From the NCBI GenBank assembly GCA_021813195.1, contig JAKALI010000363.1, forward strand, positions 1 to 5,214: DNA of 5,214 nt, read 5' to 3'. Below, in pieces: positions 1-5,214 of the stretch (position 1 is its first letter; each line of letters opens with the position of its first letter). The translations under genes were made by a program, and so were the position numbers. This stretch comes from Pseudomonadota bacterium (GTDB lineage: Bacteria; Pseudomonadota; Alphaproteobacteria; Rhizobiales; Hyphomicrobiaceae). The notes below the pieces were generated by a model. That model did not search any database. It had not been told where the DNA came from and saw nothing but the letters and a program-made list of their open reading frames with translations.

Positions 1-566
1 CCGGCACCGCACCACACAAGGTGGCCAAGCTTGGCGTGGCGCGGACGTTCCAAAATCTCGCCCTTTTTAATGGCATGACCGTACTTGAGAACATTTTACT
101 CGGGCGCCACATCTACATGCGGCCGGGCGTCCTTCCCACGGCCCTGTACTGGTGGGTGGCGCGACCCGAAGAGGTCAGGAACCGAGAAGTGGTCGAGGAG
201 GTAATCGAGTTCCTGCAGCTCGAGCGCATCCGCAACGAACTCGTGGACGGAATTCCGATTGGCCTCAAGAAGCGTGTGGAACTTGCACGTGCGCTGGTCG
301 CCGAACCTCATCTTCTTGTGCTCGACGAGCCCATGGCCGGCATGAACCAGGAGGAGAAAGGGTACATGGCCCGTTTCATTCTCGATGCGAGAGCGGAACG
401 GGGCGTAAGCGTCCTGCTGATCGAGCACCACATGGACGTCATTACCGGTATCTGCGACCGCATGCTGGCGCTCAACTACGGCGAAATGATCGCCAGCGGA
501 ATTCCGAAGGACGTCGTCAAGAATCCCCGCGTCGTTGAAGCCTATATTGGGGGGGCGCATGTCTGA
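1..566 (+). CDS. livG: LivG-type ABC importer ATPase, 5'-truncated
   Basis: ATP-hydrolysing cytoplasmic subunit of a HAAT-family (branched-chain amino acid type) importer. The first complete codon in frame is at position 3 and the frame is open to the window edge, so the gene starts upstream. The 187 residues visible lack the N-terminal third, including Walker A. Seen in order: Q-loop RTFQN (42-56), a LivG-type helical insert (HIYMRPGVLPTALYWW, about 108-155), a signature region IPIGLKKRVELARAL (252-296), Walker B LLVLDEP (312-332), D-loop MAGMN, switch histidine in IEHHM (423-434), and the C-terminal AYIGGAHV. The signature is degenerate: LSGGQ is replaced by IPIGL, keeping only the glycine at its fourth position; as I recall, relatives have LPYGLQKR. 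LivG proteins are usually about 250-300 residues, so roughly 70-100 are missing. The 3' end overlaps the ligase gene by 8 bp, indicating co-translation. The LivG assignment is strong; the transported substrate is not determined. Confidence 0.95.
   Translation, partial: GTAPHKVAKLGVARTFQNLALFNGMTVLENILLGRHIYMRPGVLPTALYWWVARPEEVRNREVVEEVIEFLQLERIRNELVDGIPIGLKKRVELARALVAEPHLLVLDEPMAGMNQEEKGYMARFILDARAERGVSVLLIEHHMDVITGICDRMLALNYGEMIASGIPKDVVKNPRVVEAYIGGAHV
549..555 (+). promoter_or_regulatory. G7 tract at the livG/ligase overlap, weak SD-like element
   Basis: Seven consecutive G residues end 3 nt before the ligase ATG at 559. This is the only purine-rich element near that start and a poor match to AGGAGG. 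The ATG lies inside the last codons of livG (stop 564-566), so initiation probably depends on ribosomes finishing livG. The tract lies in the livG reading frame, within the C-terminal Gly-Gly codons. Function as a ribosome binding site is inferred. Confidence 0.4.
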
Positions 567-2478
567 GAACAAACAAAGTCTCACGGCAGATGGCGAGACT
601 CTTGCGTCGGTTCTGATGCGGAATGCTTCCGAGTATGGCGACGATATCGCGTTGCGCGAAAAGGAGCGAGGGATATGGAAGGCGACCACCTGGTCTGACT
701 ATGCTGAAGAAACGCTTCGGTGCGCGGCCGGCTTTGATGGGCTTGGCGTGAAGCCAGGCGATGCGGTGCTCATTCTCGGCGACAACCGCGCGCGTCTCTA
801 TTGCGGGATGCTGTCGCTGGCCACGCTCGGCGTCTACGCAATGCCCGCCTATCCCGGCGCCACACTCGAAGAGCTCCAGCATTTTGTGGCCGAAGCGAAT
901 ATCGTGGCCGCTCTGGCCGAGGATCAAGAGCAGGTGGACAAAATTCTGGAGCTGCGCAGCGCCTGCGCTGCGCAGCTGAAGCACATCATCTATGACGATG
1001 GTCGGGGCCTCGGCTTCTACGAGGTGACCGGGCTCATGTCATGGGAGCATCTCGTCGAGATCGGCAGTCATCGCCTCAACGATGAACCGGGACTGCGCGA
1101 CGTCCTAGTCGACCGCGCAAGGCCAGACGATCCGGCGGTGTTCCTGCATTCTTCGGGCACGACGGGCAAACCCAAGGGCATCGTGCTGAGCCAGAGGAAC
1201 GTGTTGACGGCGGCACGGAATGGCTACTGTGCCGGAGCCTTCGGCGTCCACGAGCAGGTGCTCGCCTATCTGCCGATGGCATGGGTGGGTGACTATGCGA
1301 TTACAGTGGCTGCCGCGCTCCTGCTGCGGTTCACCATCAATGTGCCCGAACGGCAGGAAACCGTATTGCGCGATATGCGCGAGATCGCGCCCACCTTCTA
1401 TCTTGCCGCCCCACGCAGCTGGGACAACATTCTGACCACCATCCAGGTGGGCATCGAGAATTCGACGCCGCTCAAGAAGCGCCTCTATCACTTCTTCATG
1501 GACCGGGCTGTCGCAGCCGAGCGGCGCAAGCTCAACGGTGTGAGCGCCGGTACGCTGGATTTTCTTGGCCGGTTCTTCGGTGAGATGCTGATTTTCGGTC
1601 CGATCAAGGATCAGTTCGGCATGAGCCGACTCGCTAACGCCTTCACCGGCGGCGAGGCGATCGGGGAGGACACATTCGTTTTCTACAGAGCGCTCGGGAT
1701 CAAACTGCGTCAGCTTTACGGCCAAACGGAGAACAGCGCTATCAATGCAATCCAGGCGATTGACGAGGTGCGTCTTCACACCGTGGGCAAGGCCGCGCCG
1801 GGGGTTGAGGTAAAGATCGCTGACAATGGCGAGATTCTCCTAAAGGCGGACAGCGTATTCGCGGGGTACTTCGAAAACCCCGAGGCTTCTGCGGAAACAC
1901 TTGCCGGCGGCTGGTTGCATACGGGCGATGCCGGCTATCTCGAAGACGACGGTCATCTCGTTGTGCTCGGTCGCGTTTCCGAAGTGATGCACACCAGAAG
2001 CGGCGAACGCTATGTGCCCAATTATATCGAGAACAGACTGAAATTCAGTCCCTATATCAAGGACGCGGCCGTGATCGGCGCCGGCCGCGATGAATTGACG
2101 TCAATGGTGTGCATCGATTTGGAGGCCGTGGGTCACTGGGCCGAAGTACACGGCGTCCCGTACGTATCCTATGCGGATCTGTCGCAGCGCGAAGAGGTGG
2201 CCGCGCTGTTGCGCGATGCGGTTCGGCGCCTGAACAAAGTCGTTCCCGAACCTCTTCAGCTCAAACGGTTCGTTAGCCTCCATAAAGAGTTCGATCCCGA
2301 CGACGGCGAGATTACGCGTACGCGCAAGCTGCGCCGGAACGTTGTCGAAGACCGGTATCAGAAAGTGATCACCGCACTGTATGACGGGTCAAGGAACGTG
2401 CACGTCAGCGCCACGGTGACCTATGAGACAGGCGGCATCGGAACCGTGGACCGCACCCTCTCAATTAGGGAGGTCTAG
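559..2478 (+). CDS. AMP-forming acyl/aryl-CoA ligase (ANL superfamily), liv-operon type
   Basis: Predicted cytoplasmic ligase of 639 residues that activates a carboxylic acid with ATP to an acyl-adenylate and then forms the CoA thioester. Motifs: phosphate-binding loop HSSGTTGKPKG (residues 197-207), YGQTE (387-391), HTGD with ribose-binding D457, GRVSEV at the hinge (471-476), and ITRTRKLRR, where K590 fits the C-terminal catalytic lysine. A beta-rich tail of about 39 residues follows (601-639). The bulky length and the LKFSPYIKDAAVIG segment resemble ligases annotated as long-chain fatty acid-CoA ligases, but sequence alone does not separate fatty from aromatic acids. ATG 559 is chosen because the N-terminus then matches the family. 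A TTG at 535 in the same frame would add 8 residues and deepen the livG overlap. The start has only a G7 tract as a Shine-Dalgarno-like element, so coupling to livG translation is likely. Position 474 is Ser where relatives usually carry Lys or Asp. Family call is firm; substrate is unknown. Confidence 0.95.
   Translation: MSENKQSLTADGETLASVLMRNASEYGDDIALREKERGIWKATTWSDYAEETLRCAAGFDGLGVKPGDAVLILGDNRARLYCGMLSLATLGVYAMPAYPGATLEELQHFVAEANIVAALAEDQEQVDKILELRSACAAQLKHIIYDDGRGLGFYEVTGLMSWEHLVEIGSHRLNDEPGLRDVLVDRARPDDPAVFLHSSGTTGKPKGIVLSQRNVLTAARNGYCAGAFGVHEQVLAYLPMAWVGDYAITVAAALLLRFTINVPERQETVLRDMREIAPTFYLAAPRSWDNILTTIQVGIENSTPLKKRLYHFFMDRAVAAERRKLNGVSAGTLDFLGRFFGEMLIFGPIKDQFGMSRLANAFTGGEAIGEDTFVFYRALGIKLRQLYGQTENSAINAIQAIDEVRLHTVGKAAPGVEVKIADNGEILLKADSVFAGYFENPEASAETLAGGWLHTGDAGYLEDDGHLVVLGRVSEVMHTRSGERYVPNYIENRLKFSPYIKDAAVIGAGRDELTSMVCIDLEAVGHWAEVHGVPYVSYADLSQREEVAALLRDAVRRLNKVVPEPLQLKRFVSLHKEFDPDDGEITRTRKLRRNVVEDRYQKVITALYDGSRNVHVSATVTYETGGIGTVDRTLSIREV
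950..977. repeat. Perfect 13-bp inverted repeat with 2-nt centre inside the ligase gene
   Basis: Arms 950-962 (AGCTGCGCAGCGC) and 965-977 (GCGCTGCGCAGCT) are exact reverse complements around the central CT at 963-964. Each arm also contains the self-palindromic decamer GCTGCGCAGC (951-960 and 967-976), so the element is simultaneously a direct repeat of period 16. In the protein it encodes part of ELRSACAAQL (residues 131-140), a variable linker before KHIIYDD. The RNA would form a very GC-rich hairpin with a tiny loop. No U-run follows, so it is not an intrinsic terminator. It may be only an Ala/Gln/Leu codon accident. Confidence 0.85.
2467..2474 (+). promoter_or_regulatory. Strong Shine-Dalgarno for livH
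   Basis: AGGGAGGT lies within the last codons of the ligase gene and contains GGAGGT, a near-perfect anti-SD match, 4 nt before the ATG at 2479. The ligase stop TAG (2476-2478) sits between it and the start, so livH can be initiated independently or by reinitiation. It fixes the livH start. Confidence 0.85.
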
Positions 2479-3366
2479 ATGGATCTCGCTTTGCTGGCTG
2501 AACTCGCGGTGAACGGAGCTCTCACCGGGTTGCTTTATTCGTTGTTCGCGATCGGCGTTGTACTGATCTACAAGGCGTCATCCGTGCCAAATCTCGCACA
2601 AGGCGCGCTGACCATGTTGGGAGCCTATGTCGTTTTGGCCTTGGCTCGCGATGCAGGGCTCCCGCTCTGGGGTGCTATCCCATTGGCCGCGGTTATCATG
2701 TTTGGTCTCGGGGTAGGCATTGAGCGGATTGCGCTGCGCCGGCTCGCGGGCCGACCGATTGTGATGATTCTTATGATGACGCTCGGCATCGACATCTTCC
2801 TGCGCGGCACGACGTTGGCGGTCTGGGGCGGCACCTCTCGCTCTATTGAACTCGGCGTGAGTTACGATCCGCTCTTCATGGGCGGAGTTCTCATCAGCCG
2901 CATTCATTTGGTCGGAGCGGCGATTGCTATCGTTCTTTTTCTTGCGTTCGTGCTGTTCTTTCGTTCGCGGTTGGGTATCCGCCTGCGCGCGATAGCAGAC
3001 GACTACACGGCCTCCTGGTCCGTAGGCATATCTGTCGAGCGCGGAATCGGCCTGTCCTGGGGGCTCGCATCCGTGGTCGCCGTGGCGGCGGGCGTCGTAT
3101 GGGGCGAAATCCAGGGGGTCGACCAGTCGCTGTCGCTTCTATTGCTCAAGGGGCTGACCGTGGCCGTCCTGGGCGGGTTGGACAGTGTTCTTGGCGCTGT
3201 GCTCGCAGGAATTATTCTAGGCGTTATCGAAAACGCGGGATCAGCTTATCTGGACCCGCTCACGGGCGGGGGCAGCCGCGATCTGATCGTGGCCGCAGTG
3301 CTCATGCTAACTGTCATGCTTCGACCCCATGGCCTTTTCGGTCGCCATGACATCGAAAGGGTTTGA
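2479..3366 (+). CDS. livH: LivH-type ABC importer permease
   Basis: Inner-membrane permease of 295 residues, half of the translocation channel with LivM. It is almost entirely hydrophobic, with about eight likely membrane segments near residues 8-31, 42-58, 63-85, 93-117, 145-162, 187-208, 220-255 and 268-284. LivH hallmarks: GLLYSLFAIGVVLIYKAS at the first segment, a PNLAQGALTMLGAY motif (residues 37-50; commonly N-F-A-Q-G in relatives, Leu here replacing Phe), a cytoplasmic stretch SRLGIRLRAIADDYTAS (163-179), the coupling-type region LKGLTVAVLGGLDSVLGAVLAG (223-244), and the C-terminal RPHGLFGRHDIERV. Length is normal for the family. The gene starts on the base directly after the ligase stop with a strong SD, and its own stop is 4 bp before livM. 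Assignment to LivH rather than LivM rests on length and on the N- and C-terminal motifs. Substrate is not deducible from the permease. Confidence 0.95.
   Translation: MDLALLAELAVNGALTGLLYSLFAIGVVLIYKASSVPNLAQGALTMLGAYVVLALARDAGLPLWGAIPLAAVIMFGLGVGIERIALRRLAGRPIVMILMMTLGIDIFLRGTTLAVWGGTSRSIELGVSYDPLFMGGVLISRIHLVGAAIAIVLFLAFVLFFRSRLGIRLRAIADDYTASWSVGISVERGIGLSWGLASVVAVAAGVVWGEIQGVDQSLSLLLLKGLTVAVLGGLDSVLGAVLAGIILGVIENAGSAYLDPLTGGGSRDLIVAAVLMLTVMLRPHGLFGRHDIERV
3355..3361 (+). promoter_or_regulatory. Shine-Dalgarno for livM, supports start at 3371
   Basis: GAAAGGG lies in the last codons of livH, 9 nt before ATG 3371. The two upstream in-frame ATGs at 3329 and 3347 have only pyrimidine-rich sequence before them and no SD. 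This decides in favour of the 357-residue LivM over the 371-residue version. Confidence 0.65.
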
Positions 3367-3370
3367 CGCC

Positions 3371-4444
3371 ATGTTTTACCGGTTATCTGGCGTACATCAC
3401 ACCAGCTATGTATCCGACGGTCGACTCTACCAGATTCCCGCTGACAGGAACCTTGCTCTAACACTCCTGGCGCTGGGCGCCGCAGCGCCCTTCGTCTTCG
3501 GATCGCTGTATCTCAACAGTTACGCGCTGCCTTGGCTTGTATGGACGGCGTCAGCGCTCGGGCTTAACCTGGTGACGGGTTGGGCTGGCCAACTGCACTT
3601 GGGCTATGCTTCCGTGATGGCCGTGGGAGCTTATTCTGCTGTCCATGCAGCGAAGTTCGGAGTTCCTTGGGAATTCGCACTCCTGATCGGCGGAATTTCC
3701 GCGTCGGTCATTGGCAGTTTGTTCGCGTTCGCGGCTCTGCGGGTGAAGGGTCTCTATCTCGCCTTGACCACGCTGGCGATGCAATTTGTGATGGACTGGG
3801 TTCTGACCCACTCGCCAACGATCTCGGGCGGCTCGCATGCTTCGCTGCAGGCGCCCACTTTCGCTCTCCTTGGCCAGAAGATCACATCGGACGCCGGCCT
3901 GTACTATGTGGCCTTCGTTTGGTGCCTCCTCGTAACGATCTTCATGCTGAATCTACGCCGCACCGGTCTAGGCCGCGCGCTCGTGGCCGTCCGTGAGAAA
4001 GATTACGCGGCGGCTGTTCTCGGCGTGAATAGCTTCTACTACAAATTCGTTGCTTTCGCGACTTCCTCCTTTATTGGCGGCGTCAGCGGCGCGATCCTTG
4101 TCGCCACATTCTATTTTCTCGCAGCGCCCGAGCAATTTTCGGTCTCGGTGTCCATCCAGGCTCTGGCGATGATTATAGTCGGCGGGCTCGGCAGCATCGT
4201 TGGCACCTATTTTGGCGCTGCTCTCATGCTGTTGATGCCGGGCGTCGTCAACGGAATCGTAGAGGGAGCGGCGTCGACGCTCGGGTTGAAGCTGAACGTC
4301 GAAACGCTGGCCCATATTCCGAACGCGGTCTACGGCGCTCTAATCATCATTATCCTGATGATCGAACCCCTTGGACTGGGCAAGCTTTACGGCAACATTC
4401 GAGATTACCTGATCCTGTGGCCATTCGACCAGCTTAAGAAGTAG
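3371..4444 (+). CDS. livM: LivM-type ABC importer permease
   Basis: Second inner-membrane permease of the importer, 357 residues from the preferred ATG at 3371. A hydrophilic N-terminal stretch of about 26 residues (to PADR) precedes the first membrane segment; I recall similar S-Y-x-x-D...D-R leaders in LivM proteins of ligase-containing operons. LivM hallmarks follow: LGLNLVTGWAGQLHLGYAS (63-81), AVGAY (84-88), ALRVKGLYLALTTLA (122-136), the cytoplasmic RRTGLGRALVAVREKDYAAA (196-215) with VLGVN and YKFVAFATSS after it, and IIVGGLGSIVGTYFGA (268-283) as the coupling-type region. The C-terminus ends in EPLGLGKLYG...RDYLILWPF, also typical. Length is normal for LivM. The gene lies 4 bp after livH and 7 bp before livF. 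Starting at 3329 would add 14 residues and overlap livH by 38 bp. No frameshift or missing segment is seen. Confidence 0.94.
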   Translation: MFYRLSGVHHTSYVSDGRLYQIPADRNLALTLLALGAAAPFVFGSLYLNSYALPWLVWTASALGLNLVTGWAGQLHLGYASVMAVGAYSAVHAAKFGVPWEFALLIGGISASVIGSLFAFAALRVKGLYLALTTLAMQFVMDWVLTHSPTISGGSHASLQAPTFALLGQKITSDAGLYYVAFVWCLLVTIFMLNLRRTGLGRALVAVREKDYAAAVLGVNSFYYKFVAFATSSFIGGVSGAILVATFYFLAAPEQFSVSVSIQALAMIIVGGLGSIVGTYFGAALMLLMPGVVNGIVEGAASTLGLKLNVETLAHIPNAVYGALIIIILMIEPLGLGKLYGNIRDYLILWPFDQLKK

Positions 4445-4446
4445 GA
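4443..4446 (+). promoter_or_regulatory. Shine-Dalgarno for livF overlapping the livM stop
   Basis: AGGA begins inside the livM stop codon TAG (4442-4444) and lies 5 nt before ATG 4452. It is a short but well-spaced SD and favours 4452 over the alternative in-frame ATG at 4494, which lacks a comparable element. Confidence 0.6.
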
Positions 4447-4451
4447 CGAAC

Positions 4452-5214
4452 ATGACTTTGGCGCCCGATAAAGACCCGGACAAGATACTGTCGATGAATA
4501 GTATTGAGGTTCTCTACGATAACGTCATGTTGGCGATCAAAGGAGTCTCTATCCAAGTTCCGAAAGGTGGGATAGTGGCGCTGCTCGGATCCAACGGGGC
4601 AGGAAAAAGCACAACGTTGAAAGCGATCAGCGGCCTTCTCAAGGCCGAGCGTGGACGTGTGAGCCGAGGCGAGATCAGTTTCGAAGGAACGCTGATTACC
4701 GGCGTCCCCGCACAGCAACGTGTCGAGATGGGTATCTGTCATGTGATCGAGGGGCGTCGTGTTTTCGAGCACTTGACGCCCGACGAAAATCTCGACGCGG
4801 CAACCCCGATGTCAATGACGCGGGCCGCGCTGAATCGGGAGAAGCAGAAGATATACGAGTATTTCCCGCGCCTCGCTGAACGGAAGAACTCCCAGGCAGG
4901 ATATCTCTCGGGCGGCGAGCAACAGATGCTGGCGATCGGCCGGGCGTTGATGACTCAGCCGCGGCTGCTGATGCTTGATGAACCTAGTTTGGGTCTGGCT
5001 CCTTTCCTGGCAGCGGAAATATTCAGCATCATAAAAAAGATCAACGAGGCTCACGGGTTGTCGGTCTTGCTGGTCGAGCAGAATGCGTTGGCCGCCTTGG
5101 AGATCGCGTCCGACGGATATCTGATCGAGAACGGTCGCGTCGTCATGCATGACACTGCGCAAGCCCTGAAATCGAATTCCGATATTCAGGAATTTTATCT
5201 CGGTGGAGGTTCAG
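4452..5214 (+). CDS. livF: LivF-type ABC importer ATPase, 3' end cut by the window
   Basis: Second nucleotide-binding subunit of the importer. 254 residues are visible and no stop is reached before the window ends. Seen: Walker A GSNGAGKST (46-54), the LivF-specific VIEGRRVFEHLT (98-109; relatives have V-P-E-G-R-R, here Pro to Ile), a canonical signature LSGGEQQ (152-158), Walker B LLMLDEP (172-178), D-loop SLGLAP, and VEQN (208-211), where the LivF family carries Gln in place of the switch histidine. The end reads EFYLGGGS; E. coli LivF, as I recall it, ends at about this point (YLGG), but relatives from ligase-containing operons carry a basic tail of some 20 or more residues, so a short part may be missing. 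The start at 4452 has an AGGA SD and gives a 14-residue polar leader. ATG 4494 (MNSIEV) would give the conventional compact N-terminus. The gene follows livM by 7 bp. It pairs with LivG to form the ATPase heterodimer. Confidence 0.94.
   Translation, partial: MTLAPDKDPDKILSMNSIEVLYDNVMLAIKGVSIQVPKGGIVALLGSNGAGKSTTLKAISGLLKAERGRVSRGEISFEGTLITGVPAQQRVEMGICHVIEGRRVFEHLTPDENLDAATPMSMTRAALNREKQKIYEYFPRLAERKNSQAGYLSGGEQQMLAIGRALMTQPRLLMLDEPSLGLAPFLAAEIFSIIKKINEAHGLSVLLVEQNALAALEIASDGYLIENGRVVMHDTAQALKSNSDIQEFYLGGGS

Noticed and set aside
535..558. TTG at 535 as an extended ligase start
   Set aside because: It adds eight residues (MKPILGGR) lacking family resemblance and is a rarer start codon. ATG 559 sits at the livG stop as expected for translational coupling.
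96..689. 197-codon open frame on the minus strand
   Set aside because: It spans the 3' part of livG and the start of the ligase gene, both strongly supported by motifs. The antisense product has no recognisable family features.
517..984. 155-codon open frame on the minus strand
   Set aside because: Shadow of livG and the ligase; low-complexity composition and no plausible ribosome binding or family resemblance.
1105..1779. 224-codon open frame on the minus strand
   Set aside because: It lies wholly inside the ligase gene, antisense, in a GC-rich region where stop-free antisense frames are common. Its translation is rich in His, Arg and Gln with no domain I recognise.
3329..3370. ATG 3329 or 3347 as the livM start
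   Set aside because: No Shine-Dalgarno precedes either and both would lengthen the overlap with livH. ATG 3371 has GAAAGGG 9 nt upstream and yields a family-like N-terminus.
3469..3489. Inverted repeat GGCGCTG / CAGCGCC with a 7-nt loop
   Set aside because: A 7-bp GC-rich stem inside livM with no U-run, encoding an Ala/Gly-rich membrane segment (LALGAAAP). This is expected by chance in such coding sequence.
4445..4451. Possible terminator or promoter between livM and livF
   Set aside because: The gap is only 7 bp and carries no hairpin or T-run, so the two genes are read as one transcript.
4434..5162. Two minus-strand open frames (4434-4772 and 4812-5162)
   Set aside because: Both are opposite the livF gene, whose Walker A, LSGGE and Walker B motifs are intact on the plus strand.

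Overview
The window is one unbroken, co-directional (+ strand) piece of a bacterial operon encoding a branched-chain-amino-acid-type (HAAT/Liv) ABC importer with an AMP-forming acyl-CoA ligase inserted between the transporter genes. GC-rich coding DNA, gene order and the remembered family resemblance of all five proteins suggest a proteobacterium, more likely alpha- or betaproteobacterial. This is an inference, because nothing in the window (rRNA, tRNA, marker gene) fixes the taxon.

Layout: (1) positions 1-566, the 3' part of a LivG-type ATPase whose Walker A region lies before the window; (2) 559-2478, a 639-residue ANL-superfamily acyl/aryl-CoA ligase overlapping livG by 8 bp; (3) 2479-3366, a LivH-type permease starting on the base after the ligase stop; (4) 3371-4444, a LivM-type permease; (5) 4452-5214, a LivF-type ATPase that runs off the right edge. 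Junctions are -8, 0, +4 and +7 bp, so no room is left for an internal promoter or terminator. No intergenic stretch exceeds 10 bases, and there is no RNA gene, mobile element or CRISPR array.

How it probably works: LivH and LivM form the membrane channel, LivG and LivF power it, and a periplasmic substrate-binding protein (not in this window) would deliver the ligand. The ligase would convert the imported carboxylate to its CoA thioester on arrival. Comparable liv-plus-ligase clusters accompany aromatic or aliphatic acid catabolism in proteobacteria, so a carboxylic acid such as an aromatic or phenylalkanoic acid is a more natural substrate guess than leucine. The sequence does not identify the substrate.

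I do not see a clearly undescribed system. The points most worth a second look are the embedded ligase, the asymmetry between the two ATPase sites, a G7 tract at the livG/ligase overlap, a perfect 13-bp inverted repeat inside the ligase gene, a serine at the ligase hinge position, and the absence of the binding-protein gene.
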